From the NCBI GenBank assembly GCA_002733705.1, contig NVWP01000002.1:1-64000 (forward strand): a stretch of 64,000 bases of DNA, written 5' to 3'. The notes below the pieces were generated by a model, which worked only from the letters and a program-made list of their open reading frames with translations, searched no databases and had not been told where the DNA came from. Shown here in pieces: positions 26,948 to 35,995 of this stretch. The translations under genes were made by a program, and so were the position numbers. This DNA comes from Henriciella sp. Lineage in GTDB: Bacteria > Pseudomonadota > Alphaproteobacteria > Caulobacterales > Hyphomonadaceae. Position 1 is the first letter of the stretch, and every line of letters starts with the position of its first letter.

Positions 26948-27841
26948 ATGGCAAATGCAGAGATGAGAAAACAGGCCGCAACAAAGGACGGCTTTATCGC
27001 AGCACTGGACCAGTCCGGCGGGTCCACACCCAAGGCGCTGCGTCTCTATGGCGTCGAAGAAAGCGCCTATACCAATGACGACGAGATGTTCACCCTCGTC
27101 CATGAAATGCGCGCCCGTATTATCACCGCGCCGGCATTCAACGGTGAAAAAGTGATGGGCGCGATCCTCTTCGAAAAAACTATGGACGGTGAAGTCGATG
27201 GCAAGCCGACGGCGAAATATCTCTGGGAAGACTGCGGCGTCGTCCCTTTCCTGAAGGTCGACAAGGGCCTTGCGGACGACAAGGGCGGCGTTCAGGTCAT
27301 GAAGCCGATGCCGGATCTCGACGCGCTGCTTGAGCGCGCTGTTTCCAAGGGCATCTTCGGCACCAAGATGCGCTCGGTCATCAACGCGGCGACCCGCGAG
27401 GGTATCGCGGAAGTGGTCAAGCAGCAGTTCGAAGTCGGCAAGCAGATCCTCGGCCACGGCCTGGTGCCCATCATCGAGCCGGAAGTGACCATCACCATTT
27501 CCGACAAGGCCGAAGCGGAAGACATCCTGCTGGAAGAGATCACCAAGGAGCTCGACAAGCTGTCAGAAGGCCAGGAGGTCATGCTGAAGCTGACCCTTCC
27601 GGAGAAGAACAATCTCTACAAGCCGCTGGTCGACCATCCGCGCGTGATGCGCGTCGTGGCCCTGTCGGGCGGTTATTCACGCGAGGAGGCCTGTGCCCGC
27701 CTCGCCAAGAATACCGGCATGATCGCCAGTTTCTCGCGCGCCCTGACCGAAGGGCTGTCGATTGCCCAGTCTGACGAGGATTTCAACGCCAAGCTTGGCG
27801 ATTCCATCGACAATATCTGTGAGGCCTCGCGCGCCGGTTAG
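26948..27841 (+). CDS. class I fructose-bisphosphate aldolase
   Basis: 297 residues. Schiff-base aldolase of the short bacterial class I type. Shown by LDQSGGSTPKALRLYGV, VPFLKVDKGL, FGTKMRSVI with the Schiff-base region, LVPIIEPEVTI, MLKLTLPEK with the active-site Lys, and RVVALSGGYSREEAC. It closes the gap-pgk cluster and is followed by a strong terminator. ATG 26948 is selected; the longer frame lies inside pgk in another phase. Confidence 0.93.
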   Translation: MANAEMRKQAATKDGFIAALDQSGGSTPKALRLYGVEESAYTNDDEMFTLVHEMRARIITAPAFNGEKVMGAILFEKTMDGEVDGKPTAKYLWEDCGVVPFLKVDKGLADDKGGVQVMKPMPDLDALLERAVSKGIFGTKMRSVINAATREGIAEVVKQQFEVGKQILGHGLVPIIEPEVTITISDKAEAEDILLEEITKELDKLSEGQEVMLKLTLPEKNNLYKPLVDHPRVMRVVALSGGYSREEACARLAKNTGMIASFSRALTEGLSIAQSDEDFNAKLGDSIDNICEASRAG

Positions 27842-27865
27842 CTGTGCCAGCCTCTGCAAACAGGG

Positions 27866-27899
27866 AAGGCGTCACCGTCGCGGTGGCGCCTTTTCTTTT
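27866..27899 (+). terminator. Rho-independent terminator of the gap-pgk-aldolase operon
   Basis: 12-bp stem AAGGCGTCACCG (27866-27877) with CGGTGGCGCCTT (27881-27892), one G-T wobble, 3-nt loop, followed by TTTCTTTT. It starts 25 nt after the aldolase stop. Confidence 0.85.
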
Positions 27900-27925
27900 C
27901 GGGAAAAGCGGCTAAGCCTTTGGGT

Positions 27926-28156
27926 ATGCTTGAGATGCGGCCCAATTGTGAGACCTGTGACCGGGACCTGCCGGCGGACCGGAAAGGGGCCGTTATCTGT
28001 TCCTTTGAGTGCACCTTTTGCGAGCCTTGCGCCGATGAGGTTCATGCCGGGGCCTGTCCAAATTGCGGTGGTGGCTTCATGCCCCGGCCGACACGTGCTG
28101 GGGAGGCGCTTGAACGATTTCCGGCCAGCACAAAACGGGTCCTCGCCTCAAAATAG
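27926..28156 (+). CDS. DUF1272 small cysteine-rich protein
   Basis: 76 residues. It begins MLEMRPNCETCDRDL and has eight Cys in pairs (CETC, CSFEC, CEPC, CPNC), typical of the DUF1272 family and probably zinc-binding. Function unknown. ATG 27926 matches the family N-terminus; an in-frame TTG lies six bases upstream. It follows the aldolase terminator, so it should have its own promoter in the short gap or depend on read-through. Confidence 0.85.
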   Translation: MLEMRPNCETCDRDLPADRKGAVICSFECTFCEPCADEVHAGACPNCGGGFMPRPTRAGEALERFPASTKRVLASK

Positions 28157-28218
28157 TGTTGCCTTCCGCTGGGCCAGCCAAGGTCCATTGTGCGCAACAC
28201 AATTGGAGGCCGCTGCAA

Positions 28219-29004
28219 ATGCTCATCGTCTATGAACACCCGCTTTCGCCCTATGCGCAGAAAGTGAAAATCTCGCTGCGTGAGAAAGGGATCGATTTCG
28301 AGACGCGCCTGCCTGCGGGGATCGGGACCGGCTCGACGTCTGACGATTTCATGACAGGTAATCCGCGCGGTGAGGTGCCCTTCCTGCGCGATGGCGATGC
28401 GGCCATCTTCGATTCGACCATCATCCTTGAATATATCGAGGACAAATGGCCGACCCCGCCCATGCTGCCGGACACGCCGCTGGACCGGGCGCGGGTGCGC
28501 CTGATCGAGGATGTCATGGACTGCCATTATGAGCCGATCAACTGGGGTCTTGGGGAGCTGAACAGTTTCAAGCGCGCGACCGGCGCGCTGGCAGACAGGA
28601 TCACGGCGCGCGCAGGCGAACAGGTCGCCGGGCTGCACCAGTGGCTGGAACGCGAGCTTGGCGACCGCGACTGGTTCAATGGCGGGACTTTTGGCTGGGG
28701 GGACCTGTCGGTCGTGCCCTATATCAATGGCTCTGCCGGGTTCGGCTTCACGCCGCCCAAGGGCAGCAAGCTGGAGGCCTGGCACAAGCGGGCGATGGAC
28801 CGGACAAGCGTATCGACCTCCGCGCAGGAGGCCGTAGACAGCGTGTCCGGCATGCAGGATGTCAGCGGCGCGGTCGAAGCCGGGCTGTTCAAGCGCGAAT
28901 ATCGTGACCACCGGCTGGAATGGATGATCAAGTCCGGTGGTCTCGATGTCGTTCTGAAAGGTCTGGAGAAGGACAATATCCGGTTTACGCCGGACTTCAG
29001 CTAG
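28219..29004 (+). CDS. glutathione S-transferase family protein
   Basis: 261 residues. N-terminal thioredoxin-like domain with YEHPLSPYAQKVKISLREKG and the cis-Pro/Glu-Ser motif region GEVPFLRDGDAAIFDSTIIL (glutathione-binding PFL...DS), then an all-helical C-terminal domain with WGDLSVVP. Probable detoxification; the electrophile is unknown. The C-terminal part is longer than in minimal GSTs by about 40 residues. GGAGG precedes ATG 28219. Confidence 0.88.
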   Translation: MLIVYEHPLSPYAQKVKISLREKGIDFETRLPAGIGTGSTSDDFMTGNPRGEVPFLRDGDAAIFDSTIILEYIEDKWPTPPMLPDTPLDRARVRLIEDVMDCHYEPINWGLGELNSFKRATGALADRITARAGEQVAGLHQWLERELGDRDWFNGGTFGWGDLSVVPYINGSAGFGFTPPKGSKLEAWHKRAMDRTSVSTSAQEAVDSVSGMQDVSGAVEAGLFKREYRDHRLEWMIKSGGLDVVLKGLEKDNIRFTPDFS

Positions 29005-29046
29005 GCAGGCTTTGCGCGGGGCGCCGAAACCATTACCTAGGCGCCC

Positions 29047-29712
29047 ATGACCGACATCACGCGAGAGCGCACCCGCCTTTATCTCATCACTCCGTCCAGC
29101 GTGCCGGACGTTGCCGCCTTTGCAAAGACATTCGAAGGCGCGCTGGAAGGCGGCGACGTTGCCTCGCTGCAGGTGCGCATCAAGCCGGACGGCCTGGTCG
29201 ATGAGGCGGCGACGGAAGCTGTCGCGCGCGCGCTTTTGCCGATCTGCCGCGAGCAGGATGTGGCTCTCATCATCAATGACAGCGTGGATGTGTGCGAGAA
29301 GGTCGGGGCAGACGGGGTCCACCTTGGTGCACTGGATATGCGGGTGAAGGATGCGCGCAAGCGTCTTGGCAAGCAGCCGATCATCGGCGCGACCGCCAAG
29401 AATTCACGCCATGTCGCGATGGAAGCGGGCGAGCAGGGCGCCGACTATGTCGCGTTCGGAGCCTTTTTCCCCAGTGAAACCAAGGCCGATACGGTGCCCG
29501 CAGATACCGAACTTCTGACCTGGTGGCAGGCGGTGATGGAGCTGCCCTGCGTCGCGATTGGCGGGATCACGGCCGAGCGCGCCCGGGAGCTCTCGGCGGC
29601 AGGCGCGGATTTCCTGGCCGTGAGCGCGGGCGTCTGGGCGCATCCGGACGGGCCGGCCGCAGCGGTGCGCGCGTTCAATGCCGCGCTGGATGAAGCGGCA
29701 GACGCTTTCTGA
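29047..29712 (+). CDS. thiE: thiamine phosphate synthase
   Basis: 221 residues. Joins the thiazole and pyrimidine phosphates of thiamine. TIM barrel with RLYLITPSS, LIINDSVDVCEKVGADGVHLG, IIGATAKNSRHV, FGAFFPSETKAD (pyrophosphate loop, variant of GPxxxTxTK) and VAIGGI. Divergent motifs leave some chance that it is a ThiE/TenI-type protein of slightly different role. No TPP riboswitch fits in the 42-nt gap upstream. Confidence 0.82.
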   Translation: MTDITRERTRLYLITPSSVPDVAAFAKTFEGALEGGDVASLQVRIKPDGLVDEAATEAVARALLPICREQDVALIINDSVDVCEKVGADGVHLGALDMRVKDARKRLGKQPIIGATAKNSRHVAMEAGEQGADYVAFGAFFPSETKADTVPADTELLTWWQAVMELPCVAIGGITAERARELSAAGADFLAVSAGVWAHPDGPAAAVRAFNAALDEAADAF

Positions 29713-29715
29713 GAC

Positions 29716-29982
29716 TTAGTTGTGCGACTTGTCCAGGCGCAGGACCGCCAGAACGCATTCGGCGAAGACGCGCAGGATCAGCAGCTGGACGGCGACGATG
29801 ACCGGCGTCTTGAGGACGCCCCAAAGGGCCATGCCGAAATTCTCACCGAAATAGGTGAGATAGAAGACGAACGTCTCCACACCCCGCCAGAGGGTGAAAA
29901 TGATGAACAGATAGAAGAGGAGCCGCGTGAGCAGTTCGCCCAGCGGCTTCTCGAAGCTCAAATAATTGGAGAGCATATTCAC
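29716..29982 (-). CDS. DUF4282 small membrane protein (copy 1)
   Basis: 88 residues with two long hydrophobic segments (about 18-43 and 48-75). It begins MNMLSNYLSFEKPLGELLTR; the 'LSFEKPL/LSFDKMI' start and the ending with ILRVFAECVLAVLRL match the next gene, so the two are tandem paralogues of the DUF4282 family. Function unknown. Encoded on the minus strand, 3 nt from the convergent thiE stop. Confidence 0.78.
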   Translation of the reverse strand: MNMLSNYLSFEKPLGELLTRLLFYLFIIFTLWRGVETFVFYLTYFGENFGMALWGVLKTPVIVAVQLLILRVFAECVLAVLRLDKSHN

Positions 29983-30032
29983 CGCTCTTATACTCCATTC
30001 TGGTTAGCGGAGCGGCTGCCGGAACAGGCCCC

Positions 30033-30320
30033 TTAAAGGTCCCTTTCCTTTTCCTTCATTGCGCGGATGGCCGCAAGATTGTCGCTGATGCGAAAGATGA
30101 CGATCATCATTTCACACAGGATGCGCACATAGATAACGCTCAGCGGCAGAAAAATCAGGCCGACGATAAACATGCCGAACTGGCCCGTGAACAGGCTGTT
30201 CAGGACGAAGTATATATCGAAAAGGATGACGAGAACGAGCAGGATATAATACAGGAACTTGACGATTGTCCCTGTAATCATCTTGTCGAAGCTCAAAAAG
30301 CGACCAAGCAAACCATCCAT
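30033..30320 (-). CDS. DUF4282 small membrane protein (copy 2)
   Basis: 95 residues, two membrane helices (about 17-42 and 48-75), start MDGLLGRFLSFDKMITG, end with the VRILCEMMIVIFRISDNL amphipathic helix and a charged tail KEKERDL. Paralogue of the downstream gene with the same topology; likely co-transcribed (50-nt gap). Divergent from efp, which starts 160 nt away, so that gap holds both promoters. Confidence 0.78.
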   Translation of the reverse strand: MDGLLGRFLSFDKMITGTIVKFLYYILLVLVILFDIYFVLNSLFTGQFGMFIVGLIFLPLSVIYVRILCEMMIVIFRISDNLAAIRAMKEKERDL

Positions 30321-30479
30321 GGCATTCCCCTTTGCTGTTCAGTTGCCTTTGCCCCCGTACATGATTTGCCGAGGCGTTGGAAGCCAAAGTCAGGCTGCCC
30401 CCAAAATGCGCCCTCTGCTTGACCATATGGGCTGCCACAGCTACCTCGCGCCCATCATCGACTTACAGGAAATTCGCGC

Positions 30480-31046
30480 ATGGCCAAGATCAATGGCAAT
30501 GAAATCAAGCCGGGCAATGTCATCGAGCATCAGGGCAGTGTCTGGCGCGCGGTCAAGACCAATTCGGTGAAGCCCGGCAAGGGCGGCGCCTTCAACCAGG
30601 TCGAGCTGCGCAATCTGATCAACGGATCGAAGCTCAATGAGCGCTTCCGCTCTTCGGAGACGGTCGAGAAGGTCCGCCTTGAGCAGAAGGACTATCAATA
30701 CCTCTTCGATGCGGGCGAAGCGCATGCCTTCATGGATCAGGAAACCTTCGAGCAGATCGAGATCCAGAAGGATTTCATTGGCGAGCAGGAAGCCTTCCTT
30801 CAAAGCGAAATGGTCGTCGTTATTGAGTTCTATGAAGAAAAACCGATCGGTATTTCCCTTCCTGATCAGGTCATTCTCACCATCGAGGAAACCGAACCGG
30901 TGGTGAAGGGCCAGACGGCCGCAAACAGCTTCAAGCCGGCGACCTGCGAGAACGGTATCCGCGTCATGGTCCCACCCTTCGTCGGACAGGGTGAGCGGAT
31001 CGTGGTGCAAACCGAAGACTCTACCTACCTGAAACGCGCCGACTAA
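30480..31046 (+). CDS. efp: elongation factor P
   Basis: 188 residues. Helps the ribosome form peptide bonds at polyproline stretches. KOW-like domain I with the tip loop VKPGKGGAF, in which Lys35 is the residue that is beta-lysylated where EpmA/EpmB exist; two OB-fold domains follow, ending [17 protein letters not shown] precedes ATG 30480. efp followed by suhB (12-nt gap) is the usual alphaproteobacterial order. Confidence 0.97.
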   Translation: MAKINGNEIKPGNVIEHQGSVWRAVKTNSVKPGKGGAFNQVELRNLINGSKLNERFRSSETVEKVRLEQKDYQYLFDAGEAHAFMDQETFEQIEIQKDFIGEQEAFLQSEMVVVIEFYEEKPIGISLPDQVILTIEETEPVVKGQTAANSFKPATCENGIRVMVPPFVGQGERIVVQTEDSTYLKRAD

Positions 31047-31058
31047 CAGGCTTTTTCA

Positions 31059-31871
31059 ATGTCCAAACCCTCACCCGTCGGAACCGTCATGATTGCGGCC
31101 GCGCGCGCCGCAGGCCGCTCGCTTGCGCGCGATTTCGGGGAAGTGGAGAACCTGCAGGTTTCCAAGAAGGGCCCTGCGGACTTCGTTTCCAATGCCGACC
31201 ACCGCGCCGAGCAGATCATCTATGACAGCCTGACCAAGGCCCGGCCCGGCTATGGCTTCCTGATGGAAGAGCGCGGCGTGGTCGAGGGGTCGGACAAGTC
31301 CAACCGGTTTATCGTCGATCCGCTGGATGGCACGCTGAACTTCCTGCACGGCCAGCCTCACTATGCGGTGTCCATCGGGCTGGAGCGGGAAGGCAAGCTG
31401 CTGGCCGGTGTCGTCTATGACGTCGCCAAGAATGAGATTTTCTGGGCAGAAACCGGCCGGGGTGCCTGGCTGGACCAGCGCAAGCTTCTGGTGGCCGGGC
31501 GCAAGAATACCGAAGAAGCCGTCCTTGCCATGGGCTCGCCCTGGGTCGGACGCGGCGCCAATGCGCACCGCCTGTTCGCAGGTGAGCTTGGAGCCCTGAC
31601 ACCGGTGACAGCCGGGCTTCGCCGCAATGGCTCGGCGGCGCTGGACCTTGCTTGGGTGGCAGCCGGCCGGTTCGATGGCTTCTGGGAACGGGGCCTGAAA
31701 CCCTGGGACATCGCAGCCGGTATCGTTCTGGTGCGCGAAGCTGGCGGTTTTGTCGAAGAGATCGATGGCGGCGACGTGCTGGAGACCGGCAATATCCTGG
31801 CGGCGAATGAGCCGCTCATGCCGAAGCTGCGCGAGCGCCTGCGCAAGGCGAAAGCTTTCATGGACGGCTGA
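31059..31871 (+). CDS. suhB: inositol-1-monophosphatase
   Basis: 270 residues. Mg-dependent phosphatase. Metal site residues are visible in FLMEERG (Glu), FIVDPLDGTLNFLHG (DPxDGT signature, about residues 85-99) and LKPWDIAAGIVLVREAGG (WD-x-AAG). SuhB-type proteins also take part in rRNA transcription in E. coli. Same operon as efp. Convergent with the ABC transporter gene (8-nt gap). Confidence 0.95.
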   Translation: MSKPSPVGTVMIAAARAAGRSLARDFGEVENLQVSKKGPADFVSNADHRAEQIIYDSLTKARPGYGFLMEERGVVEGSDKSNRFIVDPLDGTLNFLHGQPHYAVSIGLEREGKLLAGVVYDVAKNEIFWAETGRGAWLDQRKLLVAGRKNTEEAVLAMGSPWVGRGANAHRLFAGELGALTPVTAGLRRNGSAALDLAWVAAGRFDGFWERGLKPWDIAAGIVLVREAGGFVEEIDGGDVLETGNILAANEPLMPKLRERLRKAKAFMDG

Positions 31872-31879
31872 GGCGAGGC

Positions 31880-33721
31880 CTATTCGGCCGCTTCTGCAGC
31901 AAACTGCATTTCAGCGAGGCGGGCATAGAGCCCGCCTTTTTTGACGAGTGTATCGTGGCTGCCTTCTTCCACGATGCGCCCTTGATCCATGACGAGGATG
32001 CGGTTGGCGCGCCGGATCGTGGAGAGGCGGTGTGCGATGACGAGCGTGGTGCGCCCTTCCGCAGCGGTCGCAATCGCCTTCTGGACGAGGCCCTCGCTCT
32101 CACTGTCGAGGGCTGAGGTCGCCTCATCGAGGAGCAGGATAGGCGCCTTGCGCACGAGCGCGCGGGCAAGCGCGACGCGCTGACGCTGGCCGCCCGACAG
32201 GCTGCGGCCCTTCTGGCCAAGGTCCGCGTCGAGACCGCCGCGTTCTTCCAGAAAACGCCAGGCTTCGGCCATGCGCGCTGCCTCGATAAGCTCCTCATCC
32301 GGTGCTTTGCCCTCCTGCGCGCCGAAAGCGATATTCTCACGGGCCGTGCCCGTGAAGAGAGCCGATTCCTGAGGCGCATAGGCAAACTGGGCCCGCCAGA
32401 GGGCAGGGTCCGTCTCGGGGGCTTCGACACCATCGACAATTATGCGGCCTGTCTGCGGATCAAACAGGCGGAGGGCGAGGCGGAAGACGGTGGATTTGCC
32501 GGCGCCGGACGGGCCGACGAGCGCCACGAACTCTCCGGGCTGTACATCCAGGCTGAAATCATGAAGGGCGGGGGCATCGTCGGTGCGATAGGAGAAATCG
32601 ACATGGTCGAAGACGAGGTGGCCTCTGGAGGGCGAGGCAACCGGCTTTGCCTGCGGTGGCGGCAGGATTTCCGGCGTCTCGCGCAGGATTTCGCTGGCCC
32701 GGTCACTGGCGCCGGCGGCGCGCATGACTTCGCCCCAGACCTCTGCCAGCATCCCGAAGCCGGAGCCTGCGTAGAAGGCATAAAGGATCATCTGGGTCAG
32801 CTCGCCCGGCGACATCTGGCCTGTCGCCACAGCACGGGCGCCGAGCCAGAGAATGCCGACCATGCCGCCCAGCAGCATGATGGAGACCGCGAGGATCATG
32901 AAGGCCCGCGCGGTAATCCGTCTGAGCGCGGCCTGGAAAACGGCTTCTGCGGCAGCGGCAAAACTGCGTTCGCGCCGGCTTTCCTGACCATAGGCCTGCA
33001 CCAGCTCGATGGCATCGAGCGCCTCTGAGGCCTGCGCGCCCGCATCAGCAAGACGTGACTGCGCCCGGTTCGACGCACCGCGAATGATGCGGCCGATGAT
33101 CATGACCGGCAGCATCGCCACCGGGATCATCAGGAGAAGCGTGCCGCCGAGCTTCCAGTTGGTAATCAGCATCATGGCGATGGCGCCGGTGGTCGATAGC
33201 AGGGTGCGGGTCGCCAGCGAGGCCGATGTGCCGAGGAATTGCTCGATCAGGGTCACATCGGCTGTGAGACGGGACACACTCTCGCCGGAGCGCATGCCGG
33301 CATGGAAGCGCGGACCGAGGCTGAGCAGTTTCGCATAGAGGTCGGTGCGCATATCTGCGGCCACACGTTCGCCGAAGCGGGAGACGAAATAGAAGCGAAG
33401 CGCGCTCAATACGCCCATGAGAATGGCGGCCATGAGGACGTAGAGAAAATAGCGGTCAATCGTGTCGAGAAGTGCGGCGCCGTCTGCGCCCCCTGCACCG
33501 GCATCGACCGCCCGGCCAAACAGCCACGGAATGCTGAGGGCGGCGAGGGTCGATACCACAAGGAAGAAGAGAGCTACGAAAACCAGTGTCAGATGCTTGC
33601 GCACATAGGGCCAGAGCAGGGCGAGCGGCTTGATACTGCGCGCCTTGGGCCGGTCTGCGCCGCCCTGGTTTGGAAGCGTTTCGCGCCGGTCGTCGCTGAT
33701 CTGGGTTGAGCGGTCGCTCAT
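31880..33721 (-). CDS. ABC exporter, fused permease and ATPase (MsbA/LmrA type)
   Basis: 613 residues, half-transporter acting as a homodimer. Six membrane helices in residues about 35-320, then a nucleotide-binding domain with Walker A GPSGAGKST, Q-loop YAPQESALF, signature LSGGQRQRVALARA, Walker B ILLLDEATSALD and H-loop IAHRLST. It probably exports lipids or drugs. ATG 33721 (MSDRS) is preferred because AAGGA lies at a good distance; ATG 33742 has no clear ribosome site. Confidence 0.92.
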   Translation of the reverse strand: MSDRSTQISDDRRETLPNQGGADRPKARSIKPLALLWPYVRKHLTLVFVALFFLVVSTLAALSIPWLFGRAVDAGAGGADGAALLDTIDRYFLYVLMAAILMGVLSALRFYFVSRFGERVAADMRTDLYAKLLSLGPRFHAGMRSGESVSRLTADVTLIEQFLGTSASLATRTLLSTTGAIAMMLITNWKLGGTLLLMIPVAMLPVMIIGRIIRGASNRAQSRLADAGAQASEALDAIELVQAYGQESRRERSFAAAAEAVFQAALRRITARAFMILAVSIMLLGGMVGILWLGARAVATGQMSPGELTQMILYAFYAGSGFGMLAEVWGEVMRAAGASDRASEILRETPEILPPPQAKPVASPSRGHLVFDHVDFSYRTDDAPALHDFSLDVQPGEFVALVGPSGAGKSTVFRLALRLFDPQTGRIIVDGVEAPETDPALWRAQFAYAPQESALFTGTARENIAFGAQEGKAPDEELIEAARMAEAWRFLEERGGLDADLGQKGRSLSGGQRQRVALARALVRKAPILLLDEATSALDSESEGLVQKAIATAAEGRTTLVIAHRLSTIRRANRILVMDQGRIVEEGSHDTLVKKGGLYARLAEMQFAAEAAE

Positions 33722-33846
33722 CTCTTGCACCTTCCTTGGCATCCGGCCCCTTGCGGGCTGGGCCTCAATCTACTAAGACCCCGCTTTCCGAATTTCACAG
33801 AGGCCAATCCGCGCAGGGTGGCCGCTGACCGCGAGGACTAGAGACG

Positions 33847-34065
33847 ATGAAAGCCGAAGGCCATCCCGATTATCACTTCATCACTGTCGTCATGACGGAT
33901 GGGACTGAGTATCAGACCCGTTCGACCTACGGCAAAGAAGGCGACAAGCTGACGCTGGATATCGATTCCAGCTCGCACCCGGCATGGACCGGCGGCAGCC
34001 AGCAGCTTGACCGCGGCGGCCGCGTGTCGCGCTTCAAGGACAAGTTCAAGGGCTTCGGCGTCTAG
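33847..34065 (+). CDS. rpmE: 50S ribosomal protein L31
   Basis: 72 residues starting [19 protein letters not shown]. It is the alphaproteobacterial L31 form without the zinc-binding Cys quartet (no Cys at all), so it is a zinc-independent version. GAGG precedes the ATG at 33847. Followed by a strong terminator shared with the convergent zapE gene. Confidence 0.94.
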   Translation: MKAEGHPDYHFITVVMTDGTEYQTRSTYGKEGDKLTLDIDSSSHPAWTGGSQQLDRGGRVSRFKDKFKGFGV

Positions 34066-34091
34066 GCCAGCTTTCGAACAAAGAGCTTCAG

Positions 34092-34124
34092 AAAATCCCC
34101 GTGCGATGCGCGGGGATTTTTTTT
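34092..34124. terminator. Rho-independent terminator between rpmE and zapE
   Basis: Perfect 10-bp stem AAAATCCCCG (34092-34101) with CGGGGATTTT (34111-34120) and eight Ts in all. The T-run contains the zapE stop codon (TTA at 34123-34125), and the A-run on the left arm gives the minus strand a T-run, so it works for both genes. Confidence 0.88.
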
Positions 34125-35298
34125 ATGCCGTCTCATCGGCTGGTTTTTCGCCCTGCTTGGCCGTTTCCAGGTCTTCCGCGCGTGGCGGGGTGCGGTGCTC
34201 CAGCGCGAGATAATCGCGTGATCGCATTTCAAACAGCCGGCTCGCCGTGCGCTGGAACTCGAAACTTCCATCGCCGGCCGGGTAGAGGTCTTCCGGCTCT
34301 GCCTCTGCCGTCGCGACGAGTTTGACGCGCGCTTCATAGAGCGCATCGATCAGGGCGACGAAACGGGCCGCTTCATTGCGCTTTTCCTTCGACAGAAGCG
34401 GAATGTCATCCAGAAGGACGGTGTGGAAGGTGGACGCAATGACGAGATAGTCGCGCGCGCCGAGCGGGCGGGCGCAAAGTTCCGGGAAAGAAAACCGGGC
34501 GACGCCGCCTGCTTCCCGGCTGACCTGTAGCTGGCGGCCCTTTACATGAAGGACGCAGCTATTGGCCCGCGCGCCAAGCGTCAGGCGCTCGAATGCCTCG
34601 TCCAGTAGCGTCTCCCGCTCGTCCGGATCATCCGAGACGTGCCAGACTGGCGCCGCGGTCAAGCGCTCCAGCCGGTAATCGCGCTCTGCGACAAGCTCGA
34701 AGATGTCGCATTCGTCCTTGATGCGTTCGATAAAGGGCAGGAAGAGCTGGCGGTTAAGGCCGTCCTTGTAGAGATCGTCCGGGTGACGGTTGGAGGTTGC
34801 GACCACCGTCACGCGGTCCTCGAACAAATTCTCAAAGAGGCGCCCGAGGATCATGGCGTCTGCGATCTGGGTGACCTGAAACTCATCAAAGCAGAGAAGT
34901 TTGGCTTCAGACGCGATGAGTTTGGCGACGGGTGGGATCGGGTCGCTGCCGGCGCCCTTCACCCGGTGGTCGGCGCGCTTGCGCTCGGCCTCGCTCATCT
35001 CTCGCCAGGCATTCATCTCATCGTGGACCCGGCCCATGAATTCATGAAAGTGGACGCGCTTGGCCTTTACCGGTGAGAGATCATGGAAAAGGTCCATCAG
35101 CATGGACTTGCCCCGGCCGACACCGCCCCAGAGGTAGAGGCCCTTCACCTTCGTTTCCTTACGGAAGAGGCCTGCAGGCTTTGCTTCTGCCAGCCGCTCC
35201 AGCACGCTGTCGAGCTTGCGGGCCGCCTCGCGCTGGGCGCTGTCCTCATTGAGTTTACCGGCTTCGACCCGTTTGTCGTATTCGCGTTCGACACTCAT
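34123..35298 (-). CDS. zapE: cell division protein ZapE (AFG1-like ATPase)
   Basis: 391 residues. AAA-type P-loop ATPase: Walker A GGVGRGKSML near residue 60, Walker B LLCFDEFQV, sensor VVATSNRHPDDLYKDGLNR, typical of AFG1/ZapE, which in E. coli acts on the Z ring under stress and in mitochondria on membrane proteins. ATG 35298 is chosen; an in-frame GTG at 35316 would overlap the rhomboid stop and sits on the GGAGG site itself. Confidence 0.92.
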   Translation of the reverse strand: MSVEREYDKRVEAGKLNEDSAQREAARKLDSVLERLAEAKPAGLFRKETKVKGLYLWGGVGRGKSMLMDLFHDLSPVKAKRVHFHEFMGRVHDEMNAWREMSEAERKRADHRVKGAGSDPIPPVAKLIASEAKLLCFDEFQVTQIADAMILGRLFENLFEDRVTVVATSNRHPDDLYKDGLNRQLFLPFIERIKDECDIFELVAERDYRLERLTAAPVWHVSDDPDERETLLDEAFERLTLGARANSCVLHVKGRQLQVSREAGGVARFSFPELCARPLGARDYLVIASTFHTVLLDDIPLLSKEKRNEAARFVALIDALYEARVKLVATAEAEPEDLYPAGDGSFEFQRTASRLFEMRSRDYLALEHRTPPRAEDLETAKQGEKPADETA

Positions 35299-35305
35299 TC
35301 TGGGC

Positions 35306-35923
35306 TCAGCCTCCACCGATCATCTGGGATACCTGTTGCGAGAAGACAGACAGCGATTGCGGCGCGACCACAATGGTTGCAACGAGGCCCGCAATCGCCC
35401 CGCCAATATGCGCCTCATGGCCGATCACACGGTTCTCGCGCTTGGCGAGGATCACGCTGATGGTGATGAACAGGACGCCGAAGACGATGGCGGGCATCGG
35501 AATGATGAAGAAGAGCAGCATCGCGAAGGGCTTGAACAGGCAGAACGCCAGGATGATGCCTGATGTCGCCCCTGACGCACCGAGCGCGCGATAGTCCGGC
35601 GCATTATAGTTCTCCAGAAGCGCCCAGAGATTGCCGCCAAGAAGGGCGGCGGCATAGACGAACACGAAAGCGGGCGTGCCGAGCTCGTATTCGATATAGC
35701 GCCCGAACTGGAAGAGAACGAACATGTTGATGAGCAGGTGGAAAACCCCACCATGCAGGAAGCCGGAGGTCACCAGACGGTGATATTCCCTGTTCCGGCG
35801 AACCGCCTCGACATGGAAAAGATTGGCAAGCAGGAATTTCGGGTTCAGCCAGCCATAGAGGCTGACGGCAACATTGAGCGCGATAAGCGTCAGCGTCGCG
35901 GGAAAGAGGGAGAAATTTTCCAT
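35306..35923 (-). CDS. rhomboid-family intramembrane serine protease
   Basis: 205 residues with about six membrane segments. The catalytic Ser lies in LGASGATSG (GxSG) and the His in GHEAHIGGAIAGL; the L1 region HGGVFHLLINMFVLFQFG is typical of rhomboids. It should cut single-pass membrane proteins within the bilayer. Co-directional with zapE (7-nt gap), so probably one transcript. A second rhomboid-like protein is encoded at 49.9 kb. Confidence 0.9.
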   Translation of the reverse strand: MENFSLFPATLTLIALNVAVSLYGWLNPKFLLANLFHVEAVRRNREYHRLVTSGFLHGGVFHLLINMFVLFQFGRYIEYELGTPAFVFVYAAALLGGNLWALLENYNAPDYRALGASGATSGIILAFCLFKPFAMLLFFIIPMPAIVFGVLFITISVILAKRENRVIGHEAHIGGAIAGLVATIVVAPQSLSVFSQQVSQMIGGG

Positions 35924-35995
35924 GCCGGACGCCTATCGCAGGACGCGGCGGAAAAACACCGGAAAATGCGTCACTGGCAGGCGGCCCTGGCGATG

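Noticed and set aside
29005-29046. TPP riboswitch before thiE
   Set aside because: The gap is only 42 nt, too short for the THI element, and no conserved CUGAGA motif is seen.
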